A stretch of DNA of 38,952 nt. Source: Bacteroidales bacterium (lineage in GTDB: Bacteria; Bacteroidota; Bacteroidia; Bacteroidales; UBA4181). Shown here piece by piece: positions 24,947-32,991 of the stretch. The translations under genes were made by a program, and so were the position numbers. Under the pieces are notes generated by a model. That model was not told the DNA's origin. It saw only the letters and a program-made list of their open reading frames with translations, and did not search any database. Within the stretch, counting starts at the first letter, position 1. Each line of letters opens with the position of its first letter. Location of the stretch: assembly GCA_017523725.1 (NCBI GenBank), contig JAFWVY010000068.1, positions 1 through 38,952 on the forward strand, written 5' to 3'.

Positions 24947-26683
24947 ATGAAATACATGTTGACGGCAGGACTCTGCGCAGCCCTGTTCCTGCTGGCCGGA
25001 TGCACCGGCGGACCCCGGACTTCCATCACGCCGACCGGCGAACTGGAAGCCCGGATTCTCCGGAACTACGACAAGATGGAAACCGAACGGTACCAGCCCC
25101 AGAACGTCTTTCTGGACAGCTCTACAGACCAGGGCTGGCCCGGCGACACCGAAGGCCGCACCATCCTGGCCCTGGTGCGTGATGCCCAGTCGAGCGGCCG
25201 GGCGCCGAAGTTCCTCGACGAGATGATCCGGCTCATTCCGGAGCGGCTCAATGCGAAAGGATACATCGGTCCCATCTACGAAGGTAAGAAGAACGAGCAG
25301 CAGCTGTCGGGCCACGGCTGGTTCCTCAGAGGCCTGTGCGAATATTACAAGTGGAAAAAGGATCCCGCCGTGCTGGATCTCATCAAAGGTATCACCTATC
25401 AGCTTTTCATGGTCAATCCCGAAGACTACGCCGCCTATCCCATCGACCCGAAAGACCGGACGCAGGATGTCGGCGAAGCCATCGGCAGCAACGACAAGAC
25501 CATCGGCAACTGGATCCTCTCCACCGACGTCGGCTGCATCTTCATCGCCACCGACGGACTCATCGAGGCCAATGAACTGCTGCACGACCCGGCCATCGAC
25601 AAGGTCATCAACGACGTCATCGGCAAATTCCTCGTCTTCGACCCGGTCGGCATCCGGGCCCAGGCCCACGCTACCCTCACCGGCTGCCGGGCGTTGCTGC
25701 GCTACTGCTTCGCCAAGGACAATCCGGCCTACCTGCACCGTGTGGAAGAAATCTGGACGCTTTACAAACAATACTGCATGACAGAGAATTACGAGAACTA
25801 CAACTGGTTCTGCCGCTACAACTCGCACAGCGAGCCCTGCGCCATCGTCGATTCATACATGGTGGCGTATCAGCTCTGGCAGCTGACCGGCAATGCTGCC
25901 TATCTCGACGACGCCGAGCTGATATACTACAACGGTATCTGCCACACCCAGCACGACCACGGCGGGTTCGGCCTGGACAACAACCCGGGCCGTGCCCTGC
26001 GCACCGCCGAACTGACGGTCAACCGCGACGAAGTGTACTGGTGCTGCACCATGCGCGGCGCCGAAGGCTTCTGGAGCGTGCTGAACTCCTCGTATGACAT
26101 CCGCGACGGACGGATCTACGTCCCCTTCTATTACGGCTCTACCCTCACCTTCGGCGAGGACGCGTACCTGACGCAGGAAGCCTCCTATCCCTTCGGCGAC
26201 GAAGTGGTTTTCACGCTGCATGCCGCCAAACCGCAGGCCCTGGCGCTGCGCATCCCGGCATGGGCGGAACTGCAGGAAATCAGCCTCAACGGAGAGAAAG
26301 CCGACTACAAGGTCGAAAACGGATTCGCCATGCCGGACAAAGCCCTGCAACCGGAGGGCAGACTGACCCTCAAGTTCGGCCTGACCGTACGTACCGAGCC
26401 GGCCATCAACTCCCAGAACACCCGCGCCGGCCAGTTCCGGGTCTGCTACGGGCCATTTGTACTTGGCCTCGATCCGGCGGCCGCCATGCCTGCGGAAGAT
26501 AATGCCGGATCAGACATGGAGTCCGAAGCCACCGATGCACTGACCACCACCGACCGGTTCACCGTGAAACCGGGTCCCGTCGTCGAGGTCGAAGGGAAAA
26601 ACATCGTCCTCAGGCCACTGTACCATCTGATGGATCCGGCGGTGAAGACCGGACCGGACTACCGCCGGCAGATCCTGTTCTGA
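24947..26683 (+). CDS. DUF1680 glycoside hydrolase, GH127-type beta-L-arabinofuranosidase, lipoprotein
   Basis: This 578-residue protein is read from the ATG at 24947, giving MKYMLTAGLCAALFLLAGC, a clear lipoprotein signal. The (alpha/alpha)6 barrel shows GHGWFLRGLCEYYKW and RYNSHSEPCAIVDS. The Glu-x-Cys pair (about residues 296 and 298) and WCCTMRGAEGFW (Cys366, Cys367) are the zinc-binding and nucleophile positions of GH127 enzymes (Glu338, Cys340, Cys417 and Cys418 in Bifidobacterium HypBA1). A C-terminal beta domain follows (LRIPAWAELQEISLNG). It is shorter than the 987-residue DUF1680 protein next to it. Expected role is release of beta-L-arabinofuranose from arabinan or glycoprotein chains. 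It is 40 bp upstream of that paralogue in one operon. Confidence 0.85.
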   Translation: MKYMLTAGLCAALFLLAGCTGGPRTSITPTGELEARILRNYDKMETERYQPQNVFLDSSTDQGWPGDTEGRTILALVRDAQSSGRAPKFLDEMIRLIPERLNAKGYIGPIYEGKKNEQQLSGHGWFLRGLCEYYKWKKDPAVLDLIKGITYQLFMVNPEDYAAYPIDPKDRTQDVGEAIGSNDKTIGNWILSTDVGCIFIATDGLIEANELLHDPAIDKVINDVIGKFLVFDPVGIRAQAHATLTGCRALLRYCFAKDNPAYLHRVEEIWTLYKQYCMTENYENYNWFCRYNSHSEPCAIVDSYMVAYQLWQLTGNAAYLDDAELIYYNGICHTQHDHGGFGLDNNPGRALRTAELTVNRDEVYWCCTMRGAEGFWSVLNSSYDIRDGRIYVPFYYGSTLTFGEDAYLTQEASYPFGDEVVFTLHAAKPQALALRIPAWAELQEISLNGEKADYKVENGFAMPDKALQPEGRLTLKFGLTVRTEPAINSQNTRAGQFRVCYGPFVLGLDPAAAMPAEDNAGSDMESEATDALTTTDRFTVKPGPVVEVEGKNIVLRPLYHLMDPAVKTGPDYRRQILF

Positions 26684-26723
26684 TACAGGCGGAATAACGT
26701 TTCACACTCATGACATTTGCCCT

Positions 26724-29687
26724 ATGAAAACAGCAACCTCTCTCCTGCGGCGCGGCTGGACCATCCTGTGCGGCCTGCTCGCACTCATGCCGGCCTACGC
26801 CGGTAAAGGCCACACCATCGTCTCCGTCGAACCCGTCCGGATAGAGACGCCGGCCGGCACCGTCCCGCGGCTGCCATGGCAGGTAATGGTCACCTGCGCC
26901 GACGGTCAGAAGGAATGGCGGCAGGCCGTATGGACCAATGCCGACCGCCAGACCGAAGAAGAACAGGCCGATGCCGCCAGATATCCGGCGGGAAGCACCT
27001 ACCGCATCACCGGCTACGTCATCGGCGACCAGACCACCGACAACGGCTGGCCCCTGACGGCTGAAATCACTGTCACAGAAGCACCGTGGGACGTGCCCGG
27101 CGCAACGCCGGAAGCCACTCCCCTGCCACTCGGCGACGTTCTGCTCGAAGGCGACAACCGGCTCACCTCGAACCGTGACCTCGCCACCGATGCCATCCTG
27201 TCGTGGGATATCACGAAACAGCTGTACAACTACCGCGACACCTATGGTTTGAGCACCGAAGGCTACGCCCGTTCCGACGGCTGGGATTCACCGACCACCA
27301 AACTCAAGGGGCACGGTTCGGGCCACTACATGTCGGCCCTGGCATTCGCCTTCGCCGGTACGCAGGATGCCGCCCGCAAGGCCGCGCTCAAGAGCCGCAT
27401 CGTGCGCATGGTGGACGAACTGCGCGCCTGCCAGGAACGCACCTTCGTCTGGAGCGATTCGCTGGGCCGGTACTGGGAAGCCCGCGATTTCGCACCCGAA
27501 GCCGAGCTGCGCGAGATGCAAGGCACCTGGGAAGCCTTCAACACCTACAAACAAGATTACGAGAAATACGGATACGGCTATCTCAACGCCATCCCCGCCC
27601 ACCATCCGGCACTGATTGAAATGTACCGTCCCTACAACAACGACCAGTGGGTCTGGGCGCCGTACTACGCCATCCACAAACAACTGGCCGGCCTCATCGA
27701 CATCGCCTGCCAGATTGACGACGAAGCCGTGGCGGCCAAGGCTCTGCTCATTGCCAAGGATATGGGCCTCTGGGTATGGAACCGCATGCATTACAGGACT
27801 TTCGTACAGCAGGAAGGCAGCCGGCAAGAACGGCAGGAACGGCCAGGCAACCGGTACGAAATGTGGAACATGTACATCGCCGGCGAGGTCGGCGGCATGG
27901 CCGAATCGCTGTCGCGCCTGTCCGAGATGACCGGGGACCCGGTGGAAAAAGCCAGGCTGCTCGAAGCCGCCAACTGCTTCGACTCGCCGGCCTTCTTCGA
28001 CCCCGTGGCGCGGAACATCGACGACATCCGCACCCGGCACGCCAACCAGCACATCCCGATGATCACCGGGGCGCTGCGCTCTTACCGGGGCAACGGCCAG
28101 CCTTACTATTACAACCTGGCCGTCAATTTCTGGAACATGATACAGGGCCGCTACGCCTATGCCACCGGCGGCGTGGGCAACGGCGAAATGTTCCGGCAGC
28201 CCTATACGCAGATACTCAGCATGAACACCAATGTCATGTCGGGTGGACGGCAGCGTACCACTTACCCCAATCCCGACATGAACGAAACCTGCTGCGCCTA
28301 CAACCTGGCCAAGCTCACCAAGGACCTGAACTGCTACGATCCGGACGATGCCCGGTACATGGACTATTACGAACGCGTCATGTACAACCAGATTGTCGGT
28401 TCGCTGCATCCGGAACACTATGCCACGACCTACCAGTACGCCGTGGGCATGAACGCCATTAAACCCTTCGGCAACGAAACCCCGCAGTCGTCGTGCTGCG
28501 GCGGCACCGGCAGCGAGAATCATGTAAAATACCAGGAAGCAGCCTGGTTCGTGTCGGACGATGCCATCTGGGTGGCGCTTTACCTGCCTTCGACAGCCGT
28601 CTGGCGGCAGAAGGGCGTGACCCTGACGCAGACCTGCGAATGGCCGGCCGAACGCTCCGTCATCCGCATTCGCGAAGGCGAAGGCGATTTTGCCATGAAA
28701 CTGCGCATTCCATACTGGGCCGTCGGAGGCGTGGAGATACGCCTGAACGGCCAGCCGGTTGCCGACCGGTTCACGCCCTGTTCCTACGCAGGGATTCCCC
28801 TCAGGCACTGGACGGCCGGCGATGAAGTCGAGGTGGTGATGCCGTTTACGAAGCATCTCTTCTTCGGCCCAGACAAGATGGACGTAGCCGCCACCGGACC
28901 CGGCGAGAGCGCAACGCCGTTCCCGCCGCAGTGGGTCGGCGTGCTGATGTACGGGCCGCTCGTCATGGCGACCCCCGACGTGACCGCGTGGTCCGATGCC
29001 GATGTGGCACTCCAGGCCGACCTCAGCGAAATCCAGGCCCTCGGCCTGCAACCCGGCGACGACGGCGACATTTTCCATACCCTGCAGCTGGGTCTGCTCA
29101 CCTTCCGGCCGGACTACAGCCTGACCGGACACGCCACGCACTACCTGCGGCTTCAGGTGGACAGCGGCCGGCGTAAAAACGCCAGCAGAAAAACCGACCG
29201 CACCCCGCTGGCCCGGGCGCTTCGCACCGCGCACGAACGCCTGGCGGCGCAGGACGCATGGGAAGCCCTGACCGTCAAAGTGCCGGCATACGCCCCGTGG
29301 GCGCCCAACGGATTCGCCCGGATGACAGACGCCATGGAAAAGGCCGAAAAAGTGTACGGCATGCCGAAGAAAAACCTGCTGCAGCGCGATATCGACAGCG
29401 CACTTTCGGCCCTCAATGTAGCCATCAACACCATGCGGCCCGGCAACCTGGCCGAGCCAGAAGACCTCGCGGCCCTGCAGGCACTGCTCAACGACACAGC
29501 CCGGCGCCAGACCGGTCAGAATGAAGCGCTGCGCGAAGCTGTATCCTACGCCGAGGACGTAGTAAAATACGTCAACGACGGCAGCGGCACCAAAGATATG
29601 ATAGAACGCGCCACGGCACAGTTGCAGGCCGTCCGGCGCACTTTGGGAATGCCCGAAAACACATCCGCCCGGCCGAGAACCTTCTGA
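26724..29687 (+). CDS. DUF1680 glycoside hydrolase, GH146-type beta-L-arabinofuranosidase with extra domains
   Basis: This 987-residue protein has a signal peptide ending near PAYA (residue 27). Residues about 30-105 look like a bacterial Ig-like (Big_4) domain. The catalytic (alpha/alpha)6 barrel starts near 130 (KGHGSGHYMSALAFAF) and carries DMNETCCAYNLAKL with the Glu-x-Cys zinc pair near 520 and QSSCCGGTGSEN near 590 with the Cys-Cys site. The following beta domain holds MKLRIPYWAVGG. The last 100 residues (SALNVAINTM, MIERATAQLQAVRRTLG) resemble a FIVAR-type helical module. GH146 enzymes remove beta-L-arabinofuranose from RG-I arabinan in Bacteroides, as known for the family. It ends 48 bp from the convergent PL1 gene. 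Confidence 0.87.
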   Translation: MKTATSLLRRGWTILCGLLALMPAYAGKGHTIVSVEPVRIETPAGTVPRLPWQVMVTCADGQKEWRQAVWTNADRQTEEEQADAARYPAGSTYRITGYVIGDQTTDNGWPLTAEITVTEAPWDVPGATPEATPLPLGDVLLEGDNRLTSNRDLATDAILSWDITKQLYNYRDTYGLSTEGYARSDGWDSPTTKLKGHGSGHYMSALAFAFAGTQDAARKAALKSRIVRMVDELRACQERTFVWSDSLGRYWEARDFAPEAELREMQGTWEAFNTYKQDYEKYGYGYLNAIPAHHPALIEMYRPYNNDQWVWAPYYAIHKQLAGLIDIACQIDDEAVAAKALLIAKDMGLWVWNRMHYRTFVQQEGSRQERQERPGNRYEMWNMYIAGEVGGMAESLSRLSEMTGDPVEKARLLEAANCFDSPAFFDPVARNIDDIRTRHANQHIPMITGALRSYRGNGQPYYYNLAVNFWNMIQGRYAYATGGVGNGEMFRQPYTQILSMNTNVMSGGRQRTTYPNPDMNETCCAYNLAKLTKDLNCYDPDDARYMDYYERVMYNQIVGSLHPEHYATTYQYAVGMNAIKPFGNETPQSSCCGGTGSENHVKYQEAAWFVSDDAIWVALYLPSTAVWRQKGVTLTQTCEWPAERSVIRIREGEGDFAMKLRIPYWAVGGVEIRLNGQPVADRFTPCSYAGIPLRHWTAGDEVEVVMPFTKHLFFGPDKMDVAATGPGESATPFPPQWVGVLMYGPLVMATPDVTAWSDADVALQADLSEIQALGLQPGDDGDIFHTLQLGLLTFRPDYSLTGHATHYLRLQVDSGRRKNASRKTDRTPLARALRTAHERLAAQDAWEALTVKVPAYAPWAPNGFARMTDAMEKAEKVYGMPKKNLLQRDIDSALSALNVAINTMRPGNLAEPEDLAALQALLNDTARRQTGQNEALREAVSYAEDVVKYVNDGSGTKDMIERATAQLQAVRRTLGMPENTSARPRTF

Positions 29688-29735
29688 CACGGTGCCAGAA
29701 GCCCGGACGGGCGGACACGCTGAAAGCCGGACCGG

Positions 29736-30983
29736 CTATTTGACGGCAGGTACCAGTGAATTGAGATACGCTTCGATATCGGAATAACGTTTTTCCAGCT
29801 TGTCGGGAATGCCGTTGCGGTTCTTGTCGCGCTGCGGCTTGCCCTGCTTCAGCACCGGCATGCCGCCCGCCTCTTCCGGAGCGTCGATGAATCCGTTGCG
29901 TCCCCACGGCGCCGTGCCGGTACGCACCTGACGCACCACCTCCCCGTCGAAGCTGTCGCGGCGGAAACTGCAGCCCACCTGCGCCGGGACGGCCTCCACC
30001 AGTTCCGACATCGGATGCTCCCGGATGGGATCGGCCGGAAAAGGCGTTTTCACCACGGCTTCGTCCGGATTCGGACCACCCACGCCCAGCCGGTTGTCAG
30101 CCGTGATGTCCGGCTGTCCTTCAACCAGGTTGCTGGCCACATAATAGCGGCTGGTTCCATCGTCCGACACCGCCAGGAATTCGCGCGGATGCTCAGTGCC
30201 CGGACCGGGCTTGTAATAATTGTTCACAAAGTTGATGTTGCCCTCGCGGCCGCCGCCGTAAGCCCCCTTGTAGCCCCAGTTATAGACCACGTTGTTACGG
30301 TAATCGACGTTCTTGGTGCCTTCTACCGATGAAAAACGCGGATTGCGGCTGGAATGGTTGGCCAGCAGATTGTGGTGGAACGTGGCGTTGTAGCCGCCCC
30401 AGATGCCGCCGAAACCATGGCTGCCCTTGGTGTGTTTCGACTGGCAGAGACTGTTGGCCACCAGACACCACTGTACCGTCAGGTTCTCCGTCTTGTAAAT
30501 CGACAGGCATTCGTCGATAGACCACGACACGCTCAGATGGTCGAGGATGACATTCTTCTGCCCGTAGCGGCCGCCGCCCACACCGTCCGAATCGCGTTCT
30601 ATCGCATCGCCCAGGCGGCAGCGGATATAACGCACAATCACCTCGCTGGCATCGACCGACAGCGCATAGTCGGTCAGGCAGATGCCGTCACCCGGCGCAC
30701 TCTGCCCGGCGATGGTGATGGAATCGTTGGCAATGCGCAGCGGGCTTTTGAGATGGATAACCCCATCCACCTCGAACACCACGATACGCGGCCCCGAAGC
30801 CTCGACCGCCTCGCGCAGACTGCCCGGCCCGCTGTCGTTCAGATTCGTCACAATCCAGACTTTACCGCCACGGCCGCCACGCGTGTACTTGCCGAAACCT
30901 TCGGCTCCGGGAAACGCCAGTTCCGCCGCAGACAGCCCCGCAGAAATACAGGCGAAACAGAGGAATAACCAGATTCTTTTCAT
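29736..30983 (-). CDS. Secreted pectate lyase, PL1 family
   Basis: This 415-residue protein is read from the ATG at 30983 with a signal peptide ending GLSAA. The start AFPGAEGFGKYTRGGRGG and VTNLNDSGPGSLREAV are the entry of Bacteroidetes PL1 pectate lyases. The parallel beta-helix continues with GVIHLKSPLRI, ILDHLSVSWSIDECLSIY and FHHNLLANHSSRNPRFS, the last holding an Arg of the kind used as catalytic base. The C-terminal 50 residues are rich in Lys and Arg and end in a helix. It would cleave polygalacturonate to unsaturated products, which feed the KDG kinase branch. It is the last gene of an operon with GH28, DUF2271 and DUF4861 (gaps 57, 34 and 39 bp). Confidence 0.88.
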   Translation of the reverse strand: MKRIWLFLCFACISAGLSAAELAFPGAEGFGKYTRGGRGGKVWIVTNLNDSGPGSLREAVEASGPRIVVFEVDGVIHLKSPLRIANDSITIAGQSAPGDGICLTDYALSVDASEVIVRYIRCRLGDAIERDSDGVGGGRYGQKNVILDHLSVSWSIDECLSIYKTENLTVQWCLVANSLCQSKHTKGSHGFGGIWGGYNATFHHNLLANHSSRNPRFSSVEGTKNVDYRNNVVYNWGYKGAYGGGREGNINFVNNYYKPGPGTEHPREFLAVSDDGTSRYYVASNLVEGQPDITADNRLGVGGPNPDEAVVKTPFPADPIREHPMSELVEAVPAQVGCSFRRDSFDGEVVRQVRTGTAPWGRNGFIDAPEEAGGMPVLKQGKPQRDKNRNGIPDKLEKRYSDIEAYLNSLVPAVK

Positions 30984-31022
30984 GTTACACAATATGCCGG
31001 AGCGAAGGACCGGCTGCATATG

Positions 31023-32312
31023 CTATTCGGTCACTTCGCGGATGGTCGCCCGGTTCGAAAGCAGCTGACCCTCCTTTTTCATCGTATTGACAAAGAACTG
31101 GCGGTCTTCGAAACGCCGATCACCCTCGCCCCAGGCTCCGAACACATAGTAACAGGCCTTGCCTTCCGGCATGTTGAGCCGGGCACACCAGGTCTGGATC
31201 AGACCCGGATCCTTGCCGGGACGGCCGACCTCGGGCGCCTCGAAATCGCGGTCGAAATAAACAGAGGGAATCATTACGCACATGCCGAACCAGAAATCCT
31301 TCTCGTACGACTGCAGGTCGTGCGTCAGCATGACGTCCAGGTTGCCGAAGACGTCCTTATGGAGCGGCATGTCGTTACGGCTCGTCACCAGACCCGTCAC
31401 GAGCTGGGAGCCGGCGGGAATGCCCTTCGCCTCAAGCCGGTTTTCATAGCCGTAGCGGCCGGCCCAGATAACCACCGTCTGCTTGACGTCGATCTTGGCG
31501 CCGCCGCCCACGTCCCAGCCATAGTGCTCCAACGTGAAGACGCCGCGCACCGGACCCTTGTTGATGAGCGTAAACCGCGTGGAATCCATGACGCCTTTCG
31601 GCTCATACTGCAGCACACCGAAACGGATAAGCGTATCCGGGCGGTAGAGCGCCAGACCGCCCAGACCGAACGAATTGGCACAGCTCAGGATGTCGCGGCC
31701 CCAGTCGGCCATCACATGATACGTATCGCCGATGGTGCCGTCCGGCCGGATGCCGACCTTGTCCATCACCATCTCGGTGGTCTTCTTGCCGAAGAAATCG
31801 CGGCTGTGGCGTCCGTCGAAGTAATGACGGAATCCCGCCAGGTCGTTCTCCCAGGCCGGTCCGTCGGTCTGGTACGGATAAGGATTCCATGGCAGCGCGG
31901 CACCGTAAATCACGTCGGTCTTCATGTCCTGCACCGGCTGACCGGGCAGCTTCTTGCCCAGATGCACATTGGTACGGGCCTTGAATTCCGGGTAAGAGGC
32001 GGCGTCCACCCAGGAGACCTTCACCTGTTTCTTCTCACCGGCTGCAAGCGAATACACAAACGCCAGTTCGTCCCAGACGCCGTCGCCGTCCATGTCGTCC
32101 ACCTGCGTCGGCACCTGCTGCCCGGCATCGTCGGTCACCACGGGCAGCGTAGCATCGGTCACCGGCCGCAGGTCGGCACGGGTGAGCACAAACTGGGCGT
32201 CCGACTGGTCGGCATCCGACGGATTGGCTATTTCGAACATCAAATCCTTGTTGGCGGGCGCACAGGCCGCAAGCCACAGCGCCGCAAGGACACATCCAAA
32301 TGTTTTATTCAT
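31023..32312 (-). CDS. DUF4861 family lipoprotein
   Basis: This 429-residue protein has the lipobox ALWLAAC. An N-terminal beta domain contains the acidic DDMDGDGVWDELAF, which resembles a calcium-binding loop. The main region has GAALPWNPYPYQTDGPAWENDLAGFRHYFDGR, GDTYHVMADWGRDILSC, VDFGG-like turns and FWFGMCVMIP, which is the DUF4861 pattern as I know it. Members are common in pectin- and uronate-related loci of Bacteroidetes. I do not know a firmly established activity; the fold appears to be a galactose-mutarotase-like beta-sandwich, so a carbohydrate-active role (lyase, hydrolase or sugar binding) is plausible. It is the third gene of the GH28-DUF2271-DUF4861-PL1 operon. Confidence 0.82.
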   Translation of the reverse strand: MNKTFGCVLAALWLAACAPANKDLMFEIANPSDADQSDAQFVLTRADLRPVTDATLPVVTDDAGQQVPTQVDDMDGDGVWDELAFVYSLAAGEKKQVKVSWVDAASYPEFKARTNVHLGKKLPGQPVQDMKTDVIYGAALPWNPYPYQTDGPAWENDLAGFRHYFDGRHSRDFFGKKTTEMVMDKVGIRPDGTIGDTYHVMADWGRDILSCANSFGLGGLALYRPDTLIRFGVLQYEPKGVMDSTRFTLINKGPVRGVFTLEHYGWDVGGGAKIDVKQTVVIWAGRYGYENRLEAKGIPAGSQLVTGLVTSRNDMPLHKDVFGNLDVMLTHDLQSYEKDFWFGMCVMIPSVYFDRDFEAPEVGRPGKDPGLIQTWCARLNMPEGKACYYVFGAWGEGDRRFEDRQFFVNTMKKEGQLLSNRATIREVTE

Positions 32313-32346
32313 GATTGACAGTATTGGGATTCAAAGCAAAGGTGGG

Positions 32347-32934
32347 CTATTTCAGCACCGCCTTGACCTCCGAAACCATGTTTTTGAAATTGTTGTTGTC
32401 TGGCTGGGTGTATTCGGCCTTCAGCGTTACATCGCCTGCCGCCGCATCCGAACGGAAGGTTCCGGAGAACAGCACGGCATGGTCGTTGAAGAGCGTGGCC
32501 TCCACCATTACCTTGTATTCGCCCTTGGGCACCGCCTTGCCCGCCTGGTCGGTCATGTCCCAGACAAAAGACTGAAGACCGTCGGCCGACGGCGTGGCAC
32601 CGCTCACCGCATCGAGCGCCTCGTCGGACAGCTCAGCGGCACCGGAGGCCTTGACCCACCGGGGCACACAGGCAGGACGGACGATATAGCCGCGCACAGG
32701 CGTTTCACCGCCGCGCGCACGCCCCTTGGCCGTGTATTTTGTCACGAACAGCGTCTTGACGAATTTACCCGAGGAATCCTCAATCCAGACTGCATACTGG
32801 TTGGAACCCGGGGTGTTCTGCTTGGCATACTGGAAGGACACCTCCAACTGCGAGGCCTTGTCCGATGCCGACGTGCACATCAGCAACGCTGCAACGGCCA
32901 ACAGCAGCAAACCGCCCAAATACATCTTTTTCAT
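32347..32934 (-). CDS. DUF2271 family exported protein
   Basis: This 195-residue protein has a signal segment (residues 1-24) ending in an imperfect lipobox, LLMC. The body has NQYAVWIEDSSGKFVKTLFVTKYTAKG, RPACVPRWVKAS and FVWDMTDQAGKAVPKGEYKVMVEATL, the DUF2271 signature of an Ig-like beta-sandwich. Homologues often sit beside FMN-transferase or flavodoxin-like genes. Here it lies inside a pectin operon between GH28 and DUF4861. The function is unknown to me; a periplasmic binding or accessory role is an inference. A hairpin in the 57-bp gap before it may protect or tune the downstream message. Confidence 0.82.
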   Translation of the reverse strand: MKKMYLGGLLLLAVAALLMCTSASDKASQLEVSFQYAKQNTPGSNQYAVWIEDSSGKFVKTLFVTKYTAKGRARGGETPVRGYIVRPACVPRWVKASGAAELSDEALDAVSGATPSADGLQSFVWDMTDQAGKAVPKGEYKVMVEATLFNDHAVLFSGTFRSDAAAGDVTLKAEYTQPDNNNFKNMVSEVKAVLK

Positions 32935-32951
32935 GGCATTATGTTTTAAGA

Positions 32952-32977
32952 GCCGGCGCCGCTCAAACGACGCCGGC
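32952..32977 (-). promoter_or_regulatory. Intercistronic hairpin between GH28 and DUF2271
   Basis: GCCGGCG (32952-32958) and CGCCGGC (32971-32977) are perfect arms with a 12-nt loop, flanked on both sides by TTTTAA-type sequence. There is no clean T-run, so it looks like an RNA-stability or attenuation element and not a full terminator. Confidence 0.45.
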
Positions 32978-32991
32978 AGGTTTTAAGGATT

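Noticed and set aside
27288..29690. 800-codon minus-strand open frame over the GH146 gene
   Set aside because: Antisense shadow of a gene with full catalytic motifs; the antisense protein has no recognisable family features.
29688..29735. AGCCGG-A-CCGGCT palindrome between GH146 and PL1 as a bidirectional terminator
   Set aside because: A one-base loop cannot form a stable hairpin as written and no T-run follows on either strand.
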